This document shows, in pieces, positions 9,268 through 17,867 of a stretch of DNA of 64,000 nucleotides. This DNA is from DATEKX01 sp963726785. Lineage in GTDB: Bacteria; Acidobacteriota; Blastocatellia; UBA7656. The position numbers and the translations under genes are program-made. The notes below the pieces were generated by a model that saw nothing but the letters and a program-made list of their open reading frames with translations, was not told where the DNA came from and searched no databases. Location: contig CAVSDJ010000007.1 of NCBI GenBank assembly GCA_963726785.1, positions 558,001-622,000 of the forward strand, written 5' to 3'. Numbering within the stretch: the first letter of the stretch is position 1; every line of letters starts with the position of its first letter.

Positions 9268-11124
9268 TTGCCGCTGAGGAAAAGAGAAATAAGTTTTGAA
9301 CTGGATAGGATGCGCCACTCTGCCGCGCATCTGATGGCTGCTGCTGTTCAGGCGCTTTGGCCGGAAGCGAAGTTCGGAGTTGGCCCGACCACTAAAGATG
9401 GTTTCTACTACGATATTGATCTTCCCACGCCGCTTGGCATCGCGGATTTAGAGAAGATCGAGAACAAGATGCGAGAGCTTCGCAATAAGAAGCTGGAGTT
9501 CAAACGAACAGAGCTTCCTATAGATGATGCGATAGCCGAGATGCAGCAACTAGACCAGGCTTACAAGGTTGAACTGCTACAGTTGCTGAAAGAAAAAGGG
9601 TCTACCGCGATAGTCAAAGAATTCGGCGACGAAGGCGTTGCCGATGCAGCGGGCGCAACTGGCGCTTCGACAGTATCTTTCTATCAGACGGGCAGTTTTC
9701 TCGATCTATGCCGAGGGCCGCACGTCGAAAACAGCAAAGAGGTCGGGCCGTTCAAACTTTTGAAAGTGGCTGGCGCTTACTGGCGCGGCAGCGAAAAGAA
9801 TCCTCAGCTACAACGTATTTACGGTGTGGCTTTTGAAAAGCAGGAAGACCTTGACCGCTACCTCTGGCAAATGGAAGAGGCCAAGAAGCGAGACCACCGC
9901 AAGCTCGGCAAGGAACTTGAAATCTTCTTCTTCTCAGAAGAGATCGGTCCCGGTCTGCCTTTCTGGCTGCCGAACGGCATGTCCATGCGAAAAGAGCTTG
10001 AAAAACTCGCGATTGAAGAAGAACGCAAGGACGGATACGTCTCGATAAGTACCCCTGTGCTTGCGAAGGACCATCTCTATTATCGCTCAGGCCACCTGCC
10101 ATACTACAAGGACGACATGTTTGCGCCTCTTGAGATGGACGAAGAGAAGTATTATCTGCGGCCTATGAACTGCCCGCATCATCATCTGGTATACGGGTCG
10201 CGCCCGCGCTCTTACCGCGAACTGCCTGTGCGTTTGAGCGAATGGGGTCTACTCCATAGATATGAAGCGAGCGGTGTTTTGAGCGGGCTGATGCGCGTTC
10301 GTTCTTTCTATCAGAATGATGCTCATCTCTACTGCACCTACGATCAGGCGAAAGACGAGTTCATTCGCGTCATGCAACTGCATGCGCGCTATTACGAATT
10401 ATTCCAGATCAAGGACTACTTCATGTCGTTTTCCAAGCCAGACCTTCAGCGGCTGGATAAGTATGTTGACGCGCCGGACAAGTGGCTTGCGGCTATGGCG
10501 ATAATTCAACAAGCTATGGACGAGACGGGGCTTCCTTATGAAGAGCGAGAGGGCGACGCCGCTTTTTATGGGCCGAAGATTGACTTCATCATAGAGAACG
10601 CAATCGGAAACGAGTACGCAATCTCGACTAACCAGTTAGACTTTCTTGCCACTGAAAGGTTCAACCTCAGCTACGTTGGGAATGATTCTAAGGAGTACCC
10701 GGTTTACGTAATTCACCGCGCTCCGCTCGGGTCGCACGAACGGTTCATAGCTTTTCTGATAGAGCACTATGGCGGTAACTTCCCGACGTGGCTCGCGCCC
10801 GTGCAGGCGCAGATCATCCCAATCAGCGACCGGCACGTTGAATACGCAAAGAAGGTGCACGAGACATTGTTCACAGCGCCGATTATGACGGCGACGGGCG
10901 GGCTGCGCGTTGAGACAGACTTCTCTTCCGAACGCATGCAGAAGAAGATTCGCAATGCTACTTTGATGAAGGTTCCTTATATCCTCATCATCGGGGACAA
11001 GGAAGCGGAATCAGGTCAGGTAGCTGTACGGCTGCGCAATGGCACGGACCTTGGCGCTATGCCTATCGAGACATTGCTCGGACGTATGCGGACAGAGATC
11101 GAAGCGCGGCGCGACCTGGAATAA
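9268..11124 (+). CDS. thrS: Threonyl-tRNA synthetase lacking the TGS domain
   Basis: The 618-residue class II synthetase charges tRNA-Thr in the cytoplasm. Seen in order: the N2 editing domain with its zinc/editing histidines (MRHSAAHLMAAAVQ, and FLDLCRGPHV), then the catalytic core with motif 2 (RVRSFYQNDAHLYC), the zinc-ligand segment MNCPHHHLVY, DAAFYGPKIDF, and motif 3-type APLGSHERF, then the anticodon-binding domain (PVQAQIIPISDRH; IRNATLMKVPYILIIGDKE). It begins directly at the editing domain: the roughly 60-residue N-terminal TGS domain usual in bacteria is absent, and stops lie upstream in frame. TTG is the start, supported by GAGGAG. Confidence 0.95.
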   Translation: MPLRKREISFELDRMRHSAAHLMAAAVQALWPEAKFGVGPTTKDGFYYDIDLPTPLGIADLEKIENKMRELRNKKLEFKRTELPIDDAIAEMQQLDQAYKVELLQLLKEKGSTAIVKEFGDEGVADAAGATGASTVSFYQTGSFLDLCRGPHVENSKEVGPFKLLKVAGAYWRGSEKNPQLQRIYGVAFEKQEDLDRYLWQMEEAKKRDHRKLGKELEIFFFSEEIGPGLPFWLPNGMSMRKELEKLAIEEERKDGYVSISTPVLAKDHLYYRSGHLPYYKDDMFAPLEMDEEKYYLRPMNCPHHHLVYGSRPRSYRELPVRLSEWGLLHRYEASGVLSGLMRVRSFYQNDAHLYCTYDQAKDEFIRVMQLHARYYELFQIKDYFMSFSKPDLQRLDKYVDAPDKWLAAMAIIQQAMDETGLPYEEREGDAAFYGPKIDFIIENAIGNEYAISTNQLDFLATERFNLSYVGNDSKEYPVYVIHRAPLGSHERFIAFLIEHYGGNFPTWLAPVQAQIIPISDRHVEYAKKVHETLFTAPIMTATGGLRVETDFSSERMQKKIRNATLMKVPYILIIGDKEAESGQVAVRLRNGTDLGAMPIETLLGRMRTEIEARRDLE

Positions 11125-11143
11125 CAGCAGATGCATAAGACAT

Positions 11144-11220
11144 TGTAGGGGCGACCGTCTCTGGTCGCCCCAGATTCAAGTAACGTCACTCTGGGGAGGC
11201 CACAGAGGGCCTACCCTACA
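11144..11220. repeat. Palindromic intergenic repeat (TGTAGGGGCGACC...CCTACCCTACA)
   Basis: Between the convergent thrS and MFS genes lies a 77-bp element with outer inverted tips (TGTAGGG/CCCTACA) and an inner hairpin GGGGCGACC-6-GGTCGCCCC (11148-11171, nine base pairs). The hairpin could also terminate both transcripts. A partial relative (GCCTCTGCCCCTACA) lies near 35901-35926. Confidence 0.65.
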
Positions 11221-11223
11221 GGA

Positions 11224-12408
11224 CTACACCGAAGGCTGCTCCTGTTGAGTCGTGCGATAGCTCGGCGATGAACTGAGAACCAGAAACAGATAGACTATCG
11301 CAGCCAGAATCAGGTCGGCCAGTACAGTAAACAGCATCACACGCGGCCCTATTGAATCGAACATCTGCCCTATAACTAAAGGAACGATCATACCGCCGGT
11401 ACTTCCGCCGACTATGAGAAAGCTTGTCACCTGCCCCGTGATCTGCATCCGGCGTTCGGCAAATGTAAGCGCAGTCGGATAGATTGAAGCCATCGAAAGT
11501 CCTATCGCGGCGGTCGCAATGGTGATGGCAGTGAGCGATGATGACCACAGGATGGCGATGGCAATGCTGATGAAGCAGCCGATTAAATCTGCCAGCAGAA
11601 TCGTGCGCGGTCTCAGCCACGCGGCCACAGGCACGCCAATGAGTCTTCCGACTGTCAGCGCACCCCAGAATACGGATGTCAGATACGCCGCCATATCTTC
11701 ATCGCCGAGTCCCATCTTTAACACATAACTATAAATCCAACTGCCGTAGCTCACTTCCGCGCCGATGTAGAGACAAAGCAACATGGCTATCAACACGACA
11801 AGCTTATAATTAATCCGGCCCGCGTCTGACTGTTCGTTTGAAGCCTGCTGATTTTGCGGGCTTGGCAATCGCAACAGCAAAGCGGCGGCTGGCAGTATGA
11901 GCAGCGCCAGCACAAAGTAAGGCGCAGCCGTAGTGTTTTTGAAAGCAAGCGCTCGCGCGACGATCAGCGGAGAGATGACACCACCTACTCCGTAAAAGAA
12001 GTGCAACGCGTTCATAAATGGCGCAACGCGGCTTTGATGAACCCACACGAGCAGGGCGTTTCCGCCTACACCAAGCGCCCCTTCTGCCATCCCCAGCGCC
12101 AGCATCACTGCCAACAAAAGGATGAGCGTAGGCACAACAGACATAAGCGACATTGTCGCAGACATAGCAATGATCATCGCTGCCATTACCCTATGGCCGC
12201 GCATACGATCATAAAACCAGCCGCTGAAGATAGAGCCGAGCAAGAACCCGAAAGAGCGCGCAGTGAAGAGATAACTGATTTCACTCGTGCCCACGTGCAC
12301 CTGACTTGCCAGGCCGGGGAGCGTAGGACCCAGCGCGGCCATCGCAAGCCCAAGAGCAACGAAAGCGATGAAGTAAGAGACGGTTTGAGCTGTTTTAAGG
12401 TTTTTCAA
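11224..12408 (-). CDS. MFS transporter (FucP/MFSD4-like)
   Basis: About 394 residues with roughly 12 transmembrane helices. The MFS loop 2-3 signature is seen as GSIFSGWFYDRMRGHRVM, and the second half has VFWGALTVGRLIGVPVAAWL. The overall pattern resembles the sugar-transporting FucP/MFSD4 branch, but the substrate is uncertain. TTG 12408 is the likely start: GGAAGGA lies upstream and the protein then begins LKNLKTAQTVSYFIAF just before helix 1. A longer reading to 12558 would run through the promoter of the divergent regulator. Being divergent from an ArsR-type regulator, it may belong to that regulon. Confidence 0.85.
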   Translation of the reverse strand: MKNLKTAQTVSYFIAFVALGLAMAALGPTLPGLASQVHVGTSEISYLFTARSFGFLLGSIFSGWFYDRMRGHRVMAAMIIAMSATMSLMSVVPTLILLLAVMLALGMAEGALGVGGNALLVWVHQSRVAPFMNALHFFYGVGGVISPLIVARALAFKNTTAAPYFVLALLILPAAALLLRLPSPQNQQASNEQSDAGRINYKLVVLIAMLLCLYIGAEVSYGSWIYSYVLKMGLGDEDMAAYLTSVFWGALTVGRLIGVPVAAWLRPRTILLADLIGCFISIAIAILWSSSLTAITIATAAIGLSMASIYPTALTFAERRMQITGQVTSFLIVGGSTGGMIVPLVIGQMFDSIGPRVMLFTVLADLILAAIVYLFLVLSSSPSYRTTQQEQPSV

Positions 12409-12512
12409 AATGGTGGAATCCTTCCAGTGAAGCCGCAATCGTACCAGAAGCGCGAGCGGTGTTAAAACACTAATCCCAATTATTCCCAATAGCCTGTTGC
12501 GACGGCCCGCGC

Positions 12513-12542
12513 TTGACAAAAACATATAGATGGATGTATATA
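12513..12542 (+). promoter_or_regulatory. Promoter and putative ArsR-type operator 1
   Basis: TTGACA at 12513-12518 is a perfect -35 box; a TATA-rich -10 lies about 17 bases on. Between and over the -10 sits CATATAGATGGATGTATATA (12523-12542), which recurs at 12938-12957 with 17 of 20 bases identical. The CATATA/TGTATAT halves form an imperfect inverted repeat, as expected for a winged-helix dimer site. It would give autoregulation and could also affect the divergent MFS gene. Confidence 0.7.
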
Positions 12543-12569
12543 TATACTGGCATCGCAAAAGGAATATTC

Positions 12570-12905
12570 ATGGACGCAAAACAGTTTCAACGGATCGCCA
12601 AGGCTCTTGCAGACCCGCGCCGATTCGATATTCTCGAAGTGATCGCTTCCGCAGGGGATGATATATGCTGCGGCACGGTCGTCGAATGCTTTCCTGTCGC
12701 CCAGGCGACAGTTTCACACCACTTGAAAGAGTTGACCGACGCGGGGCTTATAGAGACTCGCTCGGAAGGGCAATTCAAATACCTGCGCGCGCGGCCTGAT
12801 GTGCTGACCGCGTATGTCAACGAACTCCAGCGTCGCATCAGCCAGCCAGCCACTAAAGGCCGAGGGTTGAAGGTCGCAAAACGCCAAAAATCAGCGAAAG
12901 TTTAG
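12570..12905 (+). CDS. ArsR-family winged-helix transcriptional regulator
   Basis: The 111-residue protein has the ArsR fold: KALADPRRFDILEVIASAG, then the recognition helix region FPVAQATVSHHLKELTDAGL and wing ETRSEGQFKYLRA. DICCGTVVECF carries three cysteines just before the recognition helix, close to where metal- or thiol-sensing ArsR proteins place their ligands, so a redox, metal or electrophile signal is plausible. ATG 12570 follows AAGGA. It heads a run of thioredoxin and three oxidoreductases on the same strand, and near-identical operator candidates sit before this gene and before the thioredoxin gene. Confidence 0.9.
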   Translation: MDAKQFQRIAKALADPRRFDILEVIASAGDDICCGTVVECFPVAQATVSHHLKELTDAGLIETRSEGQFKYLRARPDVLTAYVNELQRRISQPATKGRGLKVAKRQKSAKV

Positions 12906-12929
12906 CCGAAGGAAGCTTGTTACGAGCTT

Positions 12930-12958
12930 TTGCAATTCATATAGATGATTGTATATGT
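12930..12958 (+). promoter_or_regulatory. Promoter and putative ArsR-type operator 2
   Basis: TTGCAA (12930-12935) can serve as a -35. CATATAGATGATTGTATATG (12938-12957) repeats operator 1 with three mismatches and overlaps the -10 position. This places the thioredoxin-to-aldo/keto reductase run under the same repressor as the regulator itself. Confidence 0.7.
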
Positions 12959-12998
12959 CTACAAATTCTGAAATGAACAGATGAAAGGAAGTAAAGCT

Positions 12999-13340
12999 AT
13001 GAGTGAACATATCCGAGAAGTGAGCGATGGTTCTTTTGAGAAAGATGTTCTCCAGTCGGAAAAGCCGGTTCTTGTGGATTTCTGGGCGGCGTGGTGCGGC
13101 CCATGCCGTGCGATGCTGCCGACGGTCGAGGCTCTGGCGACAGAGCTTGAAGGAAGCGCCTCAGTCGTCAAGCTCAACGTTGACGACAACCCCGCCACCC
13201 CACAGCATTATGGCGTCAGGGGCATCCCTACGCTGATCCTCTTCAAAGGCGGCAAAGAGGTAGAACGAGTGGTGGGCACGACTTCCAAGGAATCGCTTTC
13301 TAAACTGATAGAAAAACACGCCAATTTGCAGGCGGCTTGA
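12999..13340 (+). CDS. trxA: Thioredoxin
   Basis: A 113-residue cytoplasmic thioredoxin with the active site WAAWCGPCRAMLPTVE, the cis-proline segment YGVRGIPTLILFKGG and the family-typical length. It should reduce protein disulfides with electrons from thioredoxin reductase. ATG 12999 is preferred to ATG 12981 because AAAGGAAG sits just before it. It is preceded by operator 2 and followed 97 bases later by oxidoreductases, suggesting an inducible thiol- or electrophile-stress thioredoxin rather than the only housekeeping copy. The gene symbol is by family. Confidence 0.93.
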   Translation: MSEHIREVSDGSFEKDVLQSEKPVLVDFWAAWCGPCRAMLPTVEALATELEGSASVVKLNVDDNPATPQHYGVRGIPTLILFKGGKEVERVVGTTSKESLSKLIEKHANLQAA

Positions 13341-13437
13341 AGCTGCTGCCGGTTTGCCCGCGACTGATTGCCGAGCTACAGGTGAGTGGCTCGGCAATTG
13401 CCAAAAGAAAACCTGCTCGTGACATCTGAGGGGAAAA

Positions 13438-14445
13438 ATGAAAGTTTACGAAGTTAAGGAATTTGGAATTGAAAACCTCGCTTTGGTAAACCGCGAAGAG
13501 CCGCAGCCCGGTGCGAACGAAGCCCTTGTCAAATTCCACGCAACGTCCTTGAATTACCGCGACCTGATGTTCGTCAACGGCGTATACAACCCGAAGGCGA
13601 AATTGCCCACCGTGCCGTTTTCAGACGGGGCAGGCGAAGTCACGGCGGTAGGCAGTAATGTGACGCGATGGAAAGTCGGCGACCGGGTTTGCCCCATCTT
13701 CACGCAAGGCTGGATTGAAGGCGAGCCTTCGTTGCAGAAAAATCGCGCTACGCTCGGCGCGGGAGCATTGGACGGTGTTTTGCGCGAATACGGCGCGTTT
13801 GATGAAAACGGTCTTGTCCGAATCCCCGAACATCTTTCGTTTGAAGAAGCCGCAACGCTGCCTTGCGCGGCGGTGACGGCCTGGGACGCGCTGGTTGATT
13901 CCGGGCGATTGAAAGCGGGCCAGACGGTTTTGGCGCTCGGCACGGGCGGGGTTTCAATTTTCGCTTTGCAGTTAGCCAAAATGCATGGCGCGCGGGTGAT
14001 TATAACTTCGAGCAGCGACGAGAAGCTTGAAAGAGCTAAGAAGTTGGGCGCAGACGAAACAATCAACTACAAGAGCGCGCCGGATTGGGACAAAGAGGTC
14101 TTGAGCCGTACAAACAAGATCGGCGTTGATCACGTGATCGAAGTAGGCGGCGCGGGAACTTTATCGAAGTCTTTGAACTCTGTGCGCGTAGGCGGGCATG
14201 TCGCTCTGATCGGCGTTTTGGCGAGCGGAAATGATTTCAACCCGCTCACCGTTTTGATGAAATGCGTTCGGCTGCAGGGCATTCTTGTCGGCTCGCGCAA
14301 GATGTTTGAAGACACGAACAGCGCCATCGAAGCGAATAAGTTAAAGCCGGTGATTGACAAAACTTTTGCTTTTGAAGAAGTGCGCGAGGCTTTGAAATAC
14401 ATGGAAAGCGGCTCGCACTTTGGCAAAATCGTCATCAGATTCTGA
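13438..14445 (+). CDS. Medium-chain dehydrogenase/reductase, quinone-oxidoreductase-like
   Basis: A 335-residue MDR protein: GroES-like N-terminal half (DLMFVNGVYNPKAKLPTVPF; GAGEVTAVGSNVTRWKVGD) and a Rossmann half with GTGGVSIFALQLAKMHGARV. The structural-zinc cysteines are missing and there is no catalytic Cys-His pair in the usual place, so a zinc-free NADPH quinone/enone reductase role is more likely than a true alcohol dehydrogenase. It lies in the ArsR-linked run, between thioredoxin and a zinc alcohol dehydrogenase (33-base gap). Confidence 0.88.
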   Translation: MKVYEVKEFGIENLALVNREEPQPGANEALVKFHATSLNYRDLMFVNGVYNPKAKLPTVPFSDGAGEVTAVGSNVTRWKVGDRVCPIFTQGWIEGEPSLQKNRATLGAGALDGVLREYGAFDENGLVRIPEHLSFEEAATLPCAAVTAWDALVDSGRLKAGQTVLALGTGGVSIFALQLAKMHGARVIITSSSDEKLERAKKLGADETINYKSAPDWDKEVLSRTNKIGVDHVIEVGGAGTLSKSLNSVRVGGHVALIGVLASGNDFNPLTVLMKCVRLQGILVGSRKMFEDTNSAIEANKLKPVIDKTFAFEEVREALKYMESGSHFGKIVIRF

Positions 14446-14478
14446 TGTCAAAGAATCTAACAACAAGGAGTGAAATAA

Positions 14479-15522
14479 ATGCTACAAACACGAGGATACG
14501 CAACCGGAGGGCCTTCATCAGCTCTTGAGCCGTTCAACTTCGAGCGGCGCGAGCCGGGGCCGAATGATGTGCTTATCGAAATTCTCTACTGCGGAGTCTG
14601 TCATTCAGACATTCATCAAGCGCGAAACGAATGGGATAACTCTATTTACCCCATGGTTCCCGGACATGAAATTGTCGGGCGTGTGACTGGCGTCGGGTCT
14701 GACGTCAAACAGTTCAAAGAGGGCGACATTGCCGGGGTCGGTTGTTTCGTTGATTCCTGCCGCACATGCGCCAATTGCAAAGCGGGTCTGGAGCAGTATT
14801 GTGAAGGGCATCTCGTCGTCACGTACAACGGAACCGAGAAAGACGAGAAGACTCCGACCTTTGGCGGGTACTCATCTCACATCGTGGTAGACGAGAACTA
14901 CACGCTCAAGATTTCCGCTGATCTTCCGCTCGCGGGTGTTGCCCCGTTGCTCTGCGCAGGGATCACAACTTATTCGCCGCTCCGTCATTTCAAAGTTGGC
15001 GAAGGGCAGCGAGTTGGAGTAGTTGGCCTGGGCGGACTGGGACACATGGGTGTGAAGTTCGCCGCCGCGATGGGTGCCGAAGTAACGGTCTTCAGCACGT
15101 CGAACTCGAAAGAGAAAGACGCGCGCGAACTGGGCGCGCACCACTTCGTCGTCACAAAAGACCCGAAGAATCTCGAACCGCTTGCCAAAAAATTCGACTT
15201 CATTCTCGACACCGTGTCGGCAGATCACGATGTGAATACGTATCTCGACTTGCTGCGCCTGGACGGCGTGATGGTGCTCGTCGGAGCGCCGGAAAAACCG
15301 GCAGAGGTGCGAGCCTTCTCGCTGCTTGCGAACAGAAGAAGCCTTGCCGGATCAATGATCGGCGGCATTCGCGAGACGCAGGAGATGCTCGATTACTGCG
15401 CGAAAAACAAGATCACTTCAGATGTTGAAGTGATCGACATTCAGCGAATCGAAGAGGCTTACGAGCGTACAATCAAAGGTGATGTCAGGTATCGTTTCGT
15501 CATTGATATGAAGTCGCTGTGA
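14479..15522 (+). CDS. Zinc-dependent NAD(P)-alcohol dehydrogenase (YahK/cinnamyl-ADH type)
   Basis: A 347-residue MDR enzyme with complete metal sites: catalytic zinc ligands in CGVCHSDIHQARNEW and VPGHEIVGRVTGVG, structural zinc in SCRTCANCKAGLEQYC, and nucleotide-binding GLGGLGHMGVKFAAAMGAEV. It belongs to the broad-specificity aldehyde reductase/cinnamyl-alcohol branch that reduces aldehydes with NADPH. AAGGAG precedes ATG 14479. Only 10 bases separate it from the aldo/keto reductase, so the two are probably co-translated. In this run it fits detoxification of reactive aldehydes. Confidence 0.93.
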   Translation: MLQTRGYATGGPSSALEPFNFERREPGPNDVLIEILYCGVCHSDIHQARNEWDNSIYPMVPGHEIVGRVTGVGSDVKQFKEGDIAGVGCFVDSCRTCANCKAGLEQYCEGHLVVTYNGTEKDEKTPTFGGYSSHIVVDENYTLKISADLPLAGVAPLLCAGITTYSPLRHFKVGEGQRVGVVGLGGLGHMGVKFAAAMGAEVTVFSTSNSKEKDARELGAHHFVVTKDPKNLEPLAKKFDFILDTVSADHDVNTYLDLLRLDGVMVLVGAPEKPAEVRAFSLLANRRSLAGSMIGGIRETQEMLDYCAKNKITSDVEVIDIQRIEEAYERTIKGDVRYRFVIDMKSL

Positions 15523-15532
15523 AGAGGGTAAA

Positions 15533-16480
15533 ATGAAAAAACGTAAACTGGGAAACTCCGGGCTGGAGATTGCCCCGCTCGCTTTCGGAGGCAACGTCTT
15601 CGGGTGGACTGCGGACGAGCCAACATCGTTCCGGCTATTAGACGAGTTCGAAGAAGCAGGATTTGATTTCATAGACACTGCGGATGTCTACTCGCGTTTC
15701 GCTCCCGGCAACGAGGGTGGGGAATCCGAAACCATCATCGGCAAGTGGGCGAAGCAAAAGGGAAACCGCCAAAAGGTCACCATCGCCACCAAAGCCGGAA
15801 TGGACATGGGGGATGGTAAGAAAGGGCTGGCGAAATCTTATATCTTGCGCGCGGCGGAAGATTCGCTCAAGCGTTTACAGACAGACTACATTGATCTGTA
15901 TCAGGCGCACATAGACGATTCCGAAACGCCTTTGGAAGAGACTCTGGAAGCTTTCGCGCAGTTGATCGAGCAAGGGAAAGTCAGGGCCATCGGCGCTTCC
16001 AACTACAACGCAGAGCGGCTCTCTGAAGCGTTAGAAGTCAGTCAGCGACTGAAGATTCCAAGATACGAAAGCCTACAGCCGTTATACAACCTCTATGATC
16101 GCGCCGAGTTTGAAGAGAAACTCGAACCGCTCTGCCTTGAAAAAAAGATAGGTGTGATTAGTTACTTCTCGCTGGCAAGCGGTTTCCTCACAGGCAAGTA
16201 CCGTTCGGAAAATGATCTGTCAAAAAGCCCGCGAGGCCGACGCGCCAAAACTTATATGAATGAGCGCGGCTATAGGATTCTCGACGCGCTGGACGAGGTT
16301 GCGAAACGATATAGTTCAACTCCTGCGAGAGTATCGCTCGCGTGGCTGATTGCGCGCCCGAGCGTCACTGCCCCGATTGCCAGCGCTACGAGTTTGGAGC
16401 AATTGAATGACCTGATCGAAGCTACCAGACTTGAGTTAGATGATTCTTCGATAGAGTTGTTGAATCAGGCGAGCGCTTAA
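15533..16480 (+). CDS. Aldo/keto reductase
   Basis: A 315-residue TIM-barrel NADPH reductase. The catalytic tetrad is visible: Asp and Tyr in DFIDTADVYSRF, Lys in VTIATKAGMDMG, His in IDLYQAHIDD. KVRAIGASNYNAERL and the C-terminal cofactor segment SVTAPIASATSLEQL agree. It closes the ArsR-linked oxidoreductase run, and its stop is 13 bases from the convergent MFS gene at 16494. Substrate not deducible; carbonyl detoxification is the contextual guess. Confidence 0.93.
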   Translation: MKKRKLGNSGLEIAPLAFGGNVFGWTADEPTSFRLLDEFEEAGFDFIDTADVYSRFAPGNEGGESETIIGKWAKQKGNRQKVTIATKAGMDMGDGKKGLAKSYILRAAEDSLKRLQTDYIDLYQAHIDDSETPLEETLEAFAQLIEQGKVRAIGASNYNAERLSEALEVSQRLKIPRYESLQPLYNLYDRAEFEEKLEPLCLEKKIGVISYFSLASGFLTGKYRSENDLSKSPRGRRAKTYMNERGYRILDALDEVAKRYSSTPARVSLAWLIARPSVTAPIASATSLEQLNDLIEATRLELDDSSIELLNQASA

Positions 16481-16493
16481 TTTGCGGCACTAC

Positions 16494-17843
16494 TTAATCT
16501 GTGGCGCTAAGCGATTGCTGATTGGCTACATAACGGGCGCGCTCGGCTTCCTCGGCTTGCTTGCGAGCCAGGCCTTCGCGCCCGTCATACTTAATAAACG
16601 CCGGCAGCAGAAATGCCAGCAAGCCTGAACCTACTACGCACAGCACGCCGCCTGAAACGACTGAACCGCGCAAACCGAAAATACTCGCCATCAATCCCGC
16701 TTCTGCATTGCCCAGGTACGGACCAGTCGTGTAACTGATCATCTCTATGCTTGCGAGGCGGCCTCGCAGATGATCGGGTATTGTCTGATTCCAAATTGTC
16801 ATTCTGAACAGTCCACTCACCATGTCGGCTGCGCCCGCCAGCGCCAGAAAAAACAGAGCCAGCCATAGCCATTTCGCCATTCCAAACGCGATGATTGCTA
16901 ACCCCCACACCGTCGCGGCTATCGTTACTGCAAGACCGTGCTTGTGAATATGTTTCGTCCATCCCGAAGTCAGCGTGACTGTCAATGACCCGACTGCGGG
17001 CATTGCATAAAACAATCCGACTGAGGCTCCGCCAAAGCTTTCGGCAAGCGCCGGAAACAACGCCATCGGCATCCCGAAAAACATCGCGTTGATGTCAATC
17101 AAGTAAGTTCCGAGCAATTCCTGTCGGCTGCGCGCGTACTTCAATCCTTCGATGACGGAGCGCAAACTCGCGCGGTCAGCATTCACAGGTACAGGCACGG
17201 AGCGAATCAAAAGAATCATGGCTATGGAAACGATGAACGTTGCTGCGTCAAGCGCAAAAGCGAATGAAGCCCCCAGGCTCGCCGCGATCACACCCGCGAT
17301 AGCAGGCCCGACGATGAAGTTGAAGTTGAAGCGCAAGCTGCTCAGTGCAGAAACAGCAGGCATTAGCCGAGGGGCGACAAGTCGCGGAGTCAAAGCTTCG
17401 AGCGCGGGACGATGTATTCCGTTGAGTCCGGCAAACAGCGCCGCAACCAGAAACAACACCGACGCATGCGGCGCGGCCAGCATCGAATTCAAAACTAGCA
17501 CGGCGCAACAGAGCGTCAGCCCTAGTTCCGAAAACAAGATCAATCGCCGCCGATCAATATAATCAGCAAGAGCGCCGCCGACAAACGACAGCAAAAACAT
17601 CGGCGCGAATTCCGCTATGCCCAGCATCCCGACGGCGAGCGAAGATTCCGTCAGTTGGTACATCTGCCACGGGAGCACGACATAGCTGATGGCGGAACCG
17701 AAGCCGGAAACGAACTGCCCTGTGTAAAGGAGCCTGTAGTCGCGCGAAGCTTTCAACGGCGTGATGTCAATTGTCAGCACGCCTAACAGCCTGCGACTGA
17801 TTTTGTCTTTTGAGCTTGATGTAGTGGGAATTTGATCTGACAT
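16494..17843 (-). CDS. MFS exporter (EntS-like, MFS_3)
   Basis: A 449-residue protein with about 12 membrane helices. The MFS_3 pattern is seen: a cytoplasmic N-terminus ending DYRLLYTGQFVSGFGSA, then VGGALADYIDRRRLILFSE (loop 2-3 motif), and SGLFRMTIWNQTIPDHLRGR in the second half. This branch includes enterobactin exporter EntS and macrolide exporters. It starts 24 bases downstream of the 2OG-Fe(II) dioxygenase on the same strand, so the pair may make and export, or modify and export, one small molecule. The hypothesis rests only on adjacency. Confidence 0.9.
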   Translation of the reverse strand: MSDQIPTTSSSKDKISRRLLGVLTIDITPLKASRDYRLLYTGQFVSGFGSAISYVVLPWQMYQLTESSLAVGMLGIAEFAPMFLLSFVGGALADYIDRRRLILFSELGLTLCCAVLVLNSMLAAPHASVLFLVAALFAGLNGIHRPALEALTPRLVAPRLMPAVSALSSLRFNFNFIVGPAIAGVIAASLGASFAFALDAATFIVSIAMILLIRSVPVPVNADRASLRSVIEGLKYARSRQELLGTYLIDINAMFFGMPMALFPALAESFGGASVGLFYAMPAVGSLTVTLTSGWTKHIHKHGLAVTIAATVWGLAIIAFGMAKWLWLALFFLALAGAADMVSGLFRMTIWNQTIPDHLRGRLASIEMISYTTGPYLGNAEAGLMASIFGLRGSVVSGGVLCVVGSGLLAFLLPAFIKYDGREGLARKQAEEAERARYVANQQSLSATD

Positions 17844-17867
17844 GATCTGTCGCAGGTGAGAAATTAT

